Shown: positions 26,646 through 35,217 of the stretch, piece after piece
How the letters are laid out: every line of letters begins with the position of its first letter
How positions within the stretch are numbered: the stretch's first letter is position 1
Origin: Thermoguttaceae bacterium
GTDB lineage: Bacteria > Planctomycetota > Planctomycetia > Pirellulales > Thermoguttaceae
Reading direction: 5' to 3'
Assembly (NCBI GenBank): GCA_025060325.1
Contig: JANXBW010000013.1
Location: 1-64,000, forward strand
DNA: 64,000 nucleotides
The notes under the pieces: model-generated
Database searches by the model: none
The model's input: the letters and a program-made list of their open reading frames with translations, nothing else
What the model was told of the DNA's origin: nothing
Translations under genes and position numbers: made by a program

Positions 26646-28433
26646 ATGGCAACAATTGATGACGCATTAATAAAGCTATCGCAGCGCAGCTCAGGAAAGG
26701 AACCCAGACGGCCACAGGTAAGCCGCGCGTCTCCGCTGGGTCAACAAGAACCCCAGTTAATTATCCAGCCGACAGGCCAAGCTGGCAGAAACCTGGGACC
26801 GTCCCCCCAAGCTAACTCTTTACCACCGGCCGAAACGGCCACCCCAGCCGAGGAACGCGGCGGCGCTCAGCTGGAGTTGCCGCAGGGCGGGCCTGACCAC
26901 CTGCCCTCCGCGCCCTCTGGCAACGGATGCCCCTGGGGGCAGGCTATTTGTGGAGCCTCCGTAGACGAAACAGTCTGTATTATTGCAAGCAATCTGATTG
27001 AATCACCTTGCCAAGTTGTCGACACATGGAGCGTGTCCTGCGACTGGCCGCCTTCGGCAAAGGATAACCTGATTGGTTCACCTCAGACTGGCCCCGCGAA
27101 AACAAGTGCCGAATTAGCATCAACAAAGAATCCGATTTCCGGGCCGGATGCTGGCCCGAAAACCGACACAATCGGTAGGTGTACAGTAGTCCCCCGCTGT
27201 CCGGACCTTGCTGGGCCGCACTTTCGGATCACGCCCGGAGTTGATACCGCCCGCTGTTCTGTCGACAGATCAGGCGCTAGCGAGTTAGCTCCTAGCCGCT
27301 GCTTGAGTGAGGCGACGGCAATCAAACCGGCACTTTCCGATGACTCGGCCGGCAGGTCCACAGCCGCCAACCGAACCCAGCAAGATGTTCCGCTTACCTC
27401 ACCGGATGCCGCAGATAGTCAGGCCCCTCGTCCACCCAAACCTTTGTTGGCAGCTGAAGGACCGCATTTTTCGTTAGCAGGCCAATCCTCGGCCCAGACA
27501 TGTCCTGTCACCGCGAGGACCCAGTCGCCGGGCCACCTCGAATCGGCTCGAGCCCGCGATCCTCGAACCGGGACACCGCCCCAAGCGTCGATCTCGGAAA
27601 AGTTAGACCGCGGCGAAAGCACCCCTCCGTCGGTAGGCTTCGTCCCTGGAACCGCCCCAGTGGCGGAAGAGAAGACGCTCGGCACATCCGACTGGACTGA
27701 CAAGGCGCGTAGCTCCCGGTTGGAAAGCCCCTCCTCTAGGGACTGGACGCCTGCCTACTGCGTCGATCGGGTGCTGTGGCCCAGTGCAGTCATCCGCTTG
27801 GCTCTGGCCGCCTCACCGGCCATCGAAGCTATCGCCACTAAGCTCGAATCAAGCTTGAAGGGGCCAAGACGCATCGTGGGATTTGCTTCCGGCGCCCCCG
27901 CTCAAGGAACCACCACATTGATGCTAGCCGTCGCCCGACACTTTGTCCTCCGCGGAGAGAATATCGTCTTGGTCGACGCTGCCTGGCACCACCCGGTGCT
28001 ATGTCAACGCCTTGGCGTCATACCTGAAGCCGGCTGGGAAGCGGTCCTAGCTGGTAGGCTTCCCGTTCCCGAAGTAACCATCCGTTCCGAAGCAGAGCCC
28101 CTGCTCCTCCTGCCGTGGTTGGGGTCGGCCGATTCCAACCTTATGCAAACCTCGGAAAGATCCCTTTCCCAAGTGGCCAATGAGCTTTTACAGCCCCTAG
28201 CGGAAAAAGCCCATTTTGTCTTTGTTGACATAGGATCTCTTGATGTTGACAAGCCAACAAGCGCCGAGCCGCGGTGGGAGATGCTCGGGTGCTTAACCGG
28301 GGTGATTGGCGTATGGGATGTGCGGCGGACCGATGCAGCTACCCGCTCCCGCTGGGAAAGACGCGTAGAACTTGCAGGGGGGCGGCTCTTGGGCACTGCC
28401 GAAAATTTTGTTCTGCTTCGTAAATGTGCATAA
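26646..28433 (+). CDS. BY-kinase/CpsD-like P-loop protein with degenerate Walker A
   Basis: A 595-residue protein. The N-terminal 380 residues are low-complexity and unrecognised, with MATIDDALIKLSQ at the start as in chain-length/tyrosine-kinase associated proteins. The C-terminal 215 residues resemble the MinD/CpsD (bacterial tyrosine kinase) fold: a Walker-A-like loop GFASGAPAQGTTTLM, a Walker A'-like NIVLVDAAWHHP and a later hydrophobic strand FVFVDIGSL. The Walker A lysine is replaced by Thr, and the C-terminus lacks a tyrosine cluster, so kinase activity is doubtful. The ATG at 26646 has a weak ribosome binding site. It is followed 63 bp later by an ExeA/XrtA-type ATPase. Its partners suggest polysaccharide or surface export control. 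Confidence 0.75.
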   Translation: MATIDDALIKLSQRSSGKEPRRPQVSRASPLGQQEPQLIIQPTGQAGRNLGPSPQANSLPPAETATPAEERGGAQLELPQGGPDHLPSAPSGNGCPWGQAICGASVDETVCIIASNLIESPCQVVDTWSVSCDWPPSAKDNLIGSPQTGPAKTSAELASTKNPISGPDAGPKTDTIGRCTVVPRCPDLAGPHFRITPGVDTARCSVDRSGASELAPSRCLSEATAIKPALSDDSAGRSTAANRTQQDVPLTSPDAADSQAPRPPKPLLAAEGPHFSLAGQSSAQTCPVTARTQSPGHLESARARDPRTGTPPQASISEKLDRGESTPPSVGFVPGTAPVAEEKTLGTSDWTDKARSSRLESPSSRDWTPAYCVDRVLWPSAVIRLALAASPAIEAIATKLESSLKGPRRIVGFASGAPAQGTTTLMLAVARHFVLRGENIVLVDAAWHHPVLCQRLGVIPEAGWEAVLAGRLPVPEVTIRSEAEPLLLLPWLGSADSNLMQTSERSLSQVANELLQPLAEKAHFVFVDIGSLDVDKPTSAEPRWEMLGCLTGVIGVWDVRRTDAATRSRWERRVELAGGRLLGTAENFVLLRKCA

Positions 28434-28496
28434 ACCGGGTGGGATAGCTTGGCAGCTATCGGGGAAGACTTGCCAAATAAACACTGAGCTCACGCA

Positions 28497-29342
28497 ATGT
28501 ACGAGGCATACTGGGAGCTAACAACGCGGCCTTTCCATCGCGGGTGGGATCCGGACTATTACTTCCCAGCCCGAGGACATGAGGCATGCCTGGCCCGGCT
28601 TGCCTACTTGATCCAGTCCCGCGAGGGGGTGGCCGTTTTGCTTGGTACTTCCGGCGTCGGCAAAAGCACAGTGGTGCGGATCCTTTGGAACCGGTTGTCA
28701 AAAAATATCTCGCCGCGCGTTCACCTTTGCGTTGGGGGACTTTCCGCTCAGGACATCCTCGTTCTTTTGGCCAGGCATGCCGACGAGGAAGAGGTCCCGT
28801 GGACATCAAGCCCACTAGAGGCTGCCGAATTTCTTAGGGAAACCCTTAGCCGGAATGCGGCAGCGGGCCGTCACGCTGTAATTGTTTTAGACGATGCCCA
28901 TCTGGCCACCGATTCCCGCCTGTGGGAATTCTTACACAGCTTAAGCGACCTCCGCGACAGAAACGGGGCGATTGTCACCACGATACTTGTCGGTCAAATG
29001 GAACTCGGTCGCCGACTGCTTCAGGACAGCGCGTGGGAGGAGCGGCTATCGACGGTGAGCATCCTTCGCGCTCTAAGTCGACGGGAAACCCACCAATACG
29101 TGGAGAAGCGGCTAACGGCGGCCGGAGCCACACGCACTATCTTCGTCTCTCATGCCATTGATCGAGTGTACGAACTTTCCGGGGGTATTCCCTCCAAGAT
29201 TAATCGACTCTGCGATCTTGCCTTGCTTGTCGGAGCGGCCGAAGAGGCCGAAGTGATCCTCCCCGAGCATGTCGAGGTCGTTGCTGGCGAAATCACACCG
29301 GGCGAACTCGACCGGGGCGAACCGCCTGCCCTTGCCGCGTGA
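28497..29342 (+). CDS. ExeA/XrtA-associated type AAA ATPase
   Basis: A 281-residue ATPase of the GspA/ExeA and PEP-CTERM-system-associated group. The typical N-terminus MYEAYWELTTRPF is present, then Walker A (LLGTSGVGKST, about residues 49-59), Walker B (AVIVLDDAHL) and a C-terminal AAA lid. The family powers or remodels envelope complexes at the inner membrane, often beside exopolysaccharide and exosortase genes. No exosortase is present in this window. The start ATG has no strong ribosome binding site. It sits between a P-loop protein and a glycosyltransferase, consistent with a surface-assembly unit. Confidence 0.88.
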   Translation: MYEAYWELTTRPFHRGWDPDYYFPARGHEACLARLAYLIQSREGVAVLLGTSGVGKSTVVRILWNRLSKNISPRVHLCVGGLSAQDILVLLARHADEEEVPWTSSPLEAAEFLRETLSRNAAAGRHAVIVLDDAHLATDSRLWEFLHSLSDLRDRNGAIVTTILVGQMELGRRLLQDSAWEERLSTVSILRALSRRETHQYVEKRLTAAGATRTIFVSHAIDRVYELSGGIPSKINRLCDLALLVGAAEEAEVILPEHVEVVAGEITPGELDRGEPPALAA

Positions 29343-29375
29343 AATTCACCCGACGGCCAGCGGTAAAATATCCGC

Positions 29376-31220
29376 ATGAATCGAAAGGCAGGGTATCACT
29401 CCCTAATTTCCCCCATTTGCGCGGTTCGAGGACCCCGGTTGGTGCATTCCGCTGCCGCGTTTTTCTCGTCAAGAAGCAGTACTCTGCGGACCAGTCTTGA
29501 AAGCCTGGCCGTCGCTTTTGTGGTCGCCATGGTTCTTTTCCTGACGGCCAGCGATCTGCCGATGGTTTGGGACGAGGGGAACGCCATCTGGCGGGCAGAG
29601 GGGATATCGGCCTGGTTTAAGAAGTTGACGAGCACCCCGCCGAGTAAGTGGAGCGCCCTCCTTTCGAGGGAGGAGATCGCGCACTACTGGCGATACACTG
29701 TGACCTTAGAGGGGCATCCGACCTTTTATGGGATTGTGATCGCCGTTGGCCGTGCTTTGGCCCCGCCCGGTTGGCCCCCATGGCAACAGGCCCGCTTTGG
29801 GCCCATCCTTTTATTTGCCGCGACCGCCGGGTGCGTTTACGGGTTTTTTGCCAGCCAACTTCCCCGACAATACGCTTTGGGGGCAGTGGTAGGGATACTT
29901 TTCCTGCCCCACGTATTTGCCCACCTCCATTTTGCTACTCCGGATAACCCCCTTTGCAGCTTGTGGCTCCTGACCTGGATGGCGTATTGCTCCGCTAGTT
30001 CCGGAAGCTTACTCCCGGGACAGCCTGCCCCGCTTCAACAACACGCCGTTTCCCCCTGTAGACAGATTTTGCGATTACTTATCCCGGCGAGAAAGTACAT
30101 TCCTTTCGCCATCCTGTTGGGGTTGACCCTTGCCACGAAGTTTACCGGCTGGGTTGCCCCCTTGCCCTTTCTCTTGTGGACAATCATATCTGCCCGGATT
30201 AGAGAAATTTTAGGGCTTGCCTTTGGTTTAGCACTAGCGCTGGCTGTTTTTGTTCTAGTTAACCCACCTATCTGGCACGACCCCTTAAGCGGGCTCATCG
30301 AATTTTGGATGCGCAACCTCGACCGCTCGGCCTACAACGTGAGCATCTACTTTTTTGGCCGACGTTACGATTTGTACCATCCCCTGCCTTGGTATAACAC
30401 GATTGCGTGGCTTTTGGTCACTGTTCCGACATTCCTCCTTTTCTGCCTATTTTTGGGACTGATTTTTTGCTGGCGTTATCGTGGGAAGTCACCCTGGGTC
30501 GGCCCCCTTATACTAAACATGGCATCACTACTTGTGGTCCGAGCAACTCCTTGGGCGCCGCCCCATGATGGCATCCGCCTTTTTCTACCCAGCGTGGCTT
30601 TCGTAGGAATTGTTGCGGGATTGGGTCTTGGCCACTTGATCCGGATCACTCAGGAACTTTGTAAACGGAAAAGCCAAGCCGGAAGATCCTCAAGCCGATT
30701 GGTCGCCGCTTTCGGGCTGGCAACTTTCAGCCTCATCGTGGTTGCCGGCTGCGCTTTAAACTTGTGGTGTTATCATCCGCACTGGCTTTCGTTTTATAAT
30801 GCACTTATTGGTGGCCCAGTAGGGGCGCAAAACTGCGGCCTAGAGGTTACCTACTATTGGGACGCTCTTACACCGGAGGTCATCGACTGGCTTAAGCAGA
30901 ACACCTTAAGAGGCGAGAAGGTCCAGTTTGCGGCCGGCCCCCACGAAAATCTCATCCTCATGCAGCGCTGGGGCTACTTTCCGCTGGAATTTCGGCCGGA
31001 GCGCCCCGGTCAGCCGCGGTGGTATGTGCTTCAGCATCGATTCGGCCTGTGGCAACCCGAGGACTGGTGGCTGGTCCACAACCGAAAGCCCGCCTTCTCG
31101 AAGACCCTTTTTGGCCGCAAGTCGGTCTGTGGTCATAAAGATGTCGTCCTGCTAAGCGTTTTTGACTGGCAGGACTATCTCGAGGCCAAAAAGGCCACCC
31201 AGGCCCCAACAGGGCCATGA
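29376..31220 (+). CDS. GT39/ArnT-like membrane glycosyltransferase
   Basis: A 614-residue protein with about 10 hydrophobic segments. After the first transmembrane helix comes an acidic motif (PMVWDEG) typical of dolichyl/polyprenyl-phosphate-sugar glycosyltransferases of the GT39/ArnT class, where the acidic residue in the first outer loop is catalytic. A soluble C-terminal part follows (about residues 480-614). It would move a sugar from a lipid carrier to an acceptor outside the inner membrane; donor and acceptor are unknown. It is the last gene of the same-strand module, 33 bp after the AAA ATPase, and converges with the sirtuin gene. Confidence 0.8.
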   Translation: MNRKAGYHSLISPICAVRGPRLVHSAAAFFSSRSSTLRTSLESLAVAFVVAMVLFLTASDLPMVWDEGNAIWRAEGISAWFKKLTSTPPSKWSALLSREEIAHYWRYTVTLEGHPTFYGIVIAVGRALAPPGWPPWQQARFGPILLFAATAGCVYGFFASQLPRQYALGAVVGILFLPHVFAHLHFATPDNPLCSLWLLTWMAYCSASSGSLLPGQPAPLQQHAVSPCRQILRLLIPARKYIPFAILLGLTLATKFTGWVAPLPFLLWTIISARIREILGLAFGLALALAVFVLVNPPIWHDPLSGLIEFWMRNLDRSAYNVSIYFFGRRYDLYHPLPWYNTIAWLLVTVPTFLLFCLFLGLIFCWRYRGKSPWVGPLILNMASLLVVRATPWAPPHDGIRLFLPSVAFVGIVAGLGLGHLIRITQELCKRKSQAGRSSSRLVAAFGLATFSLIVVAGCALNLWCYHPHWLSFYNALIGGPVGAQNCGLEVTYYWDALTPEVIDWLKQNTLRGEKVQFAAGPHENLILMQRWGYFPLEFRPERPGQPRWYVLQHRFGLWQPEDWWLVHNRKPAFSKTLFGRKSVCGHKDVVLLSVFDWQDYLEAKKATQAPTGP

Positions 31221-31265
31221 CTTTGCAACCCCTGAGGCATTACCCGCGGCAGAAAGGAGCGGCTC

Positions 31266-32084
31266 TCATGCGGGCCAGGCTTTGTTGACAAGGAGAGGAA
31301 GAATTTCCCCCGCCCGTCCTTTTATCCAAATATCGCCAGCGGGCTCCTGAGGGTCAACGTGAATCCATGCTGCCCCCTGCCTCTTGGCTTCCATCGGCAA
31401 CATTGCCGCGGGAAATACCTGACCGGACGTTCCCACACTAACAATCACCTGACAAGAACGAACCGCGTGAAGAGCGTGGGTCCACTCGGGCTCGACCATG
31501 GCATCTCCGAAAAGGACCACATCTGGGCGGTAAAGCCCCCGCCATCCCACGCCGAAAATCGGCTGCAAGGCAAGCAGCAATCGCCGAAACGACGGCCTAC
31601 CAGTTTGGCAAAGCTCCCCAAGTTTGTCAACAATTGCCTTAAGTTCCTGCCGGCTCAAGTGAGCTTTGACTGTCCGATCTACTACCCACACCACCCGCAG
31701 AAGGGATCCGTGGATTTCGACGACTCGGCTCGAACCGGCTTCCGTGTGGAGACCGTCGATATTTTGGGTCACCACCGTTACCCGGCAAAAGCGTTCCATA
31801 TCGCGCACAGCCCGATGCGAGGGATTGGGACGGGCTTCAGCAACCGGCCGCAGCCGGGTAACAAGGTACTCCGCGAGCTCTCGCGGCCGATCGCGTGCAA
31901 GCGCCAACAAACCTGTCCACGTCCCAAACTGCTCAACCGGGAAGCGCTCCCACCACCCGCCGCTATCGCGAAAGGTAGGGATACCACTTTCCGCCGAAAT
32001 GCCCGCCCCGCTAAAGACCACTACAGACCGGGCTTGCCGTAGAAGCCGAGCAGCTTCGGCCACAGCTTGTTCCGTTTCCTGCAT
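31266..32084 (-). CDS. Sir2-family NAD-dependent protein deacylase lacking zinc cysteines
   Basis: A 272-residue sirtuin. NAD-binding motifs are intact: GAGISAESGIPTFR (about residues 26-39), TQNIDGLH, the catalytic His in EIHGSL, and SVGTSG near the end. The four cysteines of the structural zinc module, normally after the catalytic His, are absent; that region is replaced by a helical-looking stretch (AHLSRQELKAIVDKLGEL) with a single Cys. Zinc-less sirtuins are reported, but activity here is not certain. The ATG at 32084 has GGGAGGG about nine bases upstream. It is 163 bp downstream of a methyltransferase on the same strand. Confidence 0.85.
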   Translation of the reverse strand: MQETEQAVAEAARLLRQARSVVVFSGAGISAESGIPTFRDSGGWWERFPVEQFGTWTGLLALARDRPRELAEYLVTRLRPVAEARPNPSHRAVRDMERFCRVTVVTQNIDGLHTEAGSSRVVEIHGSLLRVVWVVDRTVKAHLSRQELKAIVDKLGELCQTGRPSFRRLLLALQPIFGVGWRGLYRPDVVLFGDAMVEPEWTHALHAVRSCQVIVSVGTSGQVFPAAMLPMEAKRQGAAWIHVDPQEPAGDIWIKGRAGEILPLLVNKAWPA

Positions 32085-32247
32085 CCGGATGACCCTCCCG
32101 CCTTCGGCGGCGCCGTAAAGGCCTCAACGCTCATATTGAGGACCTTACGTTTCGCCGCCCAGTTTAAATCTGTGCGGAACGAATCGGGCCTCAACGGAGC
32201 ACCGAGGTACTGGCCAATAGGGACGCGTTTGCCGCAGGGAGATTCGT

Positions 32248-33243
32248 TTACGGCCGGCGAGCCACGATGACGCAATTCATATCTTCGGTTTTGACGACCC
32301 ACTCGGGCTCCTGCCACCCGGCAGCTTCCAGATCCTCGGCATACTCCCGAAAAGTGTAGCAGTTTCCCCCCGTGGTGTTAGCCAACATGTTTACAGCAAA
32401 CAGCGCCCCTTGAATCGGCCAGATCCGGTCCTCCCGAAGAACAATGTCGCGAATGGCGATGCGACCGCCGGGCTCCGTGACCTCCAGTAGTTTACGAAAG
32501 ATCCGGCGATTCTCCTCCCGCGAATGCTGGTGACAAATAGCACTGACCCAGCAGAAATCCACCGGCCCCGGAAGCGGATCTTGCAAGTAATTGGCCGCCA
32601 CAAGCCGAATTCGGGATCCGAGCACCTCCTGCGCCAACCGCTGGCGGGCTTGCTCGATTACAATCGGTAAATCCAGAAGGATCGCCTCGGAATCAGGCAC
32701 AGCCTGCAAGAACGCCAGCGTCCACGTTCCGGTAGCGCCTCCCAAATCGAGAAGCCGGCGAAATGAAAGCGGACAGAGTTGACGAACAAGCTTCTCCGCC
32801 ACCGGCTGAGAAACCACGTGCATAGCTGCCGCAAACGCTTCGTAATCTGCGTGCGGTCCACGGATGCTTGCCGGCCGCGGTGCCGGAAAGCCCGCTTTCA
32901 CCGTCCAAGCCAGCATCGTCCACGACCGAGCGACATTCATGCGGTGAAGGAGCATGGGGAGGACAGTCTCCGCCCCGGTCGATGTTAAAAGTCCACGCAG
33001 GGTAGCCGGAAGCGCGTACCTTTCTCCCTCCTTACTGACAAGCCCTAAGGCCGCGAGGGCGTCAAGGAGAATTCGCGTGCCGCGGAGACTTCCTCCGATC
33101 CGGGAAGCCACCTCCTCAGCCGTGAGCGAGGCTTGATCCAAAAGATCGAAGATGCCTAGCTCCGCGGCTGTCCCTAAGACGCAGTTTGTCATAAAGGCAC
33201 CGGAAGCATCAAGAAGCGTTTCCCGCGTCCAAACAGGAGTCAT
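32248..33243 (-). CDS. SAM-dependent O-methyltransferase family 2 protein
   Basis: A 331-residue methyltransferase of the plant-type O-methyltransferase/dimerisation class. The N-terminal winged-helix dimerisation domain is at about residues 1-110 (LGIFDLLDQASLTAEEVASR). The SAM site follows (LLDLGGATGTWTLAF), with an acidic strand (EAILLDLP). Such enzymes modify small aromatic or polyketide substrates, but the substrate is unknown here. The ATG at 33243 follows GGGGAAG. It is upstream of the sirtuin gene and divergent from an aminotransferase. Confidence 0.85.
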   Translation of the reverse strand: MTPVWTRETLLDASGAFMTNCVLGTAAELGIFDLLDQASLTAEEVASRIGGSLRGTRILLDALAALGLVSKEGERYALPATLRGLLTSTGAETVLPMLLHRMNVARSWTMLAWTVKAGFPAPRPASIRGPHADYEAFAAAMHVVSQPVAEKLVRQLCPLSFRRLLDLGGATGTWTLAFLQAVPDSEAILLDLPIVIEQARQRLAQEVLGSRIRLVAANYLQDPLPGPVDFCWVSAICHQHSREENRRIFRKLLEVTEPGGRIAIRDIVLREDRIWPIQGALFAVNMLANTTGGNCYTFREYAEDLEAAGWQEPEWVVKTEDMNCVIVARRP

Positions 33244-33691
33244 CGCTCTATCTTCCCCTAAGTCATTTCAAACATAGAGTGAGCCAAGTTTTTCATTTTC
33301 ATTTAATTTCCAAGCGCCTTCCTGCGACAGTTGTTTGGTCAACTTTTCCGAGGCGAGCCGATGGTATTCCGCCAGCCACAAGTGCGGACGGAAAGCTTTG
33401 GCCCTGTGATCACCCGGTCGTCGGGTCACCGGTTTACCTTCCCCCACGAGTCGGCCCCCGCGGCACGCGGCTTGAGAAGGCTCCGGCGGGCAACGGGGCA
33501 CCAGCCTCGCGGCTCCGACCGGTCCAAAAGGACATTTATTGTACGAAACGGCCGGCTGGTTTCGATCGTATCGGCTGTCCCACTCGAGCTTGATACGGCG
33601 GGCTGTAAAATTGGACAAATCGGAACTCGTGCTGGGTACCTCGGCGCATGCCCTCGGCTCAAATTTCACCAGGTTCAGGAGCGATATCGAC
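33244..33691. other. Divergent region between methyltransferase and aminotransferase
   Basis: 448 bp that should hold promoters for both divergent genes. The aminotransferase frame stays open through part of it but the true start is at 33692. No promoter or hairpin is convincing. Confidence 0.5.
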
Positions 33692-35044
33692 ATGACCAGC
33701 GGGCGGAAGATTTCGGAAGTTCCGCTTTCGTCTTACGGGAGGCTTTCTAGCGTGCTTTCCCCTGTGGGGCGGATGATGGCCCAGTTTGCCGCCGACTTTC
33801 GCGACGGCGTGGACATTAATTTAGGCGTTGGTTATGTCAGCGAGGAAGCGATCCCATACGAAGAGGTGGCCGAAGCATTCGCCGCTATTCGCCGGGATCC
33901 AGCGCGGTACCGCGTGCCTCTCAACTATGGCGGCCCAGCAGGTTCGCCCAATTTGATTCGCTCCTTACGCCGATTCTTGCTGCAAAACCACATTGGCGAG
34001 TTGACATCGGAGATACTCGACCGCTACCGGATTATCATCGGCGCAAGCGGGGCAAGTAGTCTCCTGGAAGGCGTGGCCGAAGTTCTGCCGCCGGGCATCG
34101 TCATCACCAGTGACCCCCGCTACTACATTTACTGCGAAATCCTGGAGCGACACGGGTACGAGGTGTTGGCGGTGCCTGAGGATAAAGAAGGAATCAGCCC
34201 AGAAGCCGTCGAAGCCGAGCTAGCACGTCTTGGTGATCGGGTGGGGGATGTAAGATTCTTTTATGTCGTAACTGTCAACAACCCAACTTGCCGGGTTCTT
34301 ACTACCTCCCGGCGCGCAGCGATCGTGGCAATAGCAGAAAAGCTCTCCCAACAGCTCGGACATAAGGTTCCTGTCATTTTCGACGGGGCGTACGAGCTTT
34401 TGATCCACGAGCCGGGTTTTCCCCGGCCGTGGTCTCCGCTTCATTTCGACCGTCTTGGGATTGTTTACGAAGTTGGCACTCTTTCTAAGATCGTTGCTCC
34501 CGCCTTACGAATTGGGTTTATGATTGGCCCGCCCGGTCCGCTCATGGATGCCCTCGTCCAGCACACATGCGATGTCGGGTTTAGTGCCCCGCTTTTTGCC
34601 CAGGAGATTGCCAGTTACTTGCTTGACCACAAGGGGGACAAACGGCTCGAGGAGGTGCGAAGCGTCTACAGACACCGCGCTTTGGTGGCCCGCCAAGCGA
34701 TCGAGCGTCATTTAGGGTGGGCCTTGGCCGAAATAAGCGGCGGGGAAGCGGGTTTCTACTACTTCCTGACTTTTAAAGATGTCAACACCGGCGAGGCTTC
34801 GCCCTTCTTCCGCTTTCTGACCCGAAGCACAGGCGATCCGGCGATTGACGGCCCGGAGGGTGAGCCTCTCCCCCGCGTCTTCTATCTCCCCGGCGAACAT
34901 TGCGTGGATCCGCACGGCAAGCTTCGGGAATTGGGTCAACGGCAACTGCGAATCTCATATGCCTACGAAGATCTATCGCGGATCGAAGAGGGCCTCCGCC
35001 TCATGGGCGAGGCAGCTCGGTATGCAGCTGGCCTAGCTTCCTGA
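33692..35044 (+). CDS. PLP-dependent class I/II aminotransferase
   Basis: A 450-residue fold-type I aminotransferase. The PLP-lysine is in GTLSKIVAPALRIGF; a Gly-rich turn that positions the phosphate is IIIGASGASSLLEG; the substrate and cofactor Asn/Asp are in VNNPTCRVL and PVIFDGAYELL. The C-terminal domain ends with RQLRISYAYED, the Arg being the carboxylate-binding type. The ATG at 33692 follows AGGAG by 10 bases, and 51 upstream in-frame codons are rejected. The amino donor is unknown. It is divergent from a methyltransferase, which together might modify an amino acid, but no further pathway gene is adjacent. Confidence 0.87.
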   Translation: MTSGRKISEVPLSSYGRLSSVLSPVGRMMAQFAADFRDGVDINLGVGYVSEEAIPYEEVAEAFAAIRRDPARYRVPLNYGGPAGSPNLIRSLRRFLLQNHIGELTSEILDRYRIIIGASGASSLLEGVAEVLPPGIVITSDPRYYIYCEILERHGYEVLAVPEDKEGISPEAVEAELARLGDRVGDVRFFYVVTVNNPTCRVLTTSRRAAIVAIAEKLSQQLGHKVPVIFDGAYELLIHEPGFPRPWSPLHFDRLGIVYEVGTLSKIVAPALRIGFMIGPPGPLMDALVQHTCDVGFSAPLFAQEIASYLLDHKGDKRLEEVRSVYRHRALVARQAIERHLGWALAEISGGEAGFYYFLTFKDVNTGEASPFFRFLTRSTGDPAIDGPEGEPLPRVFYLPGEHCVDPHGKLRELGQRQLRISYAYEDLSRIEEGLRLMGEAARYAAGLAS

Positions 35045-35217
35045 AACGACCGCAATAACGATAAGCACTTATCTCCAGCAAGTGCCCAAGCGGCGCAAGG
35101 CACGGGCCCGCGTCTTACGTCCGAAGGGCTATCAACGGGCAGTTGCGGCGCAAGCGGTTGTAGCCGAGGGCACCTTTCTTCGGAATAGGTAAACGACTAC
35201 CAAACGCGAGGAATCTT

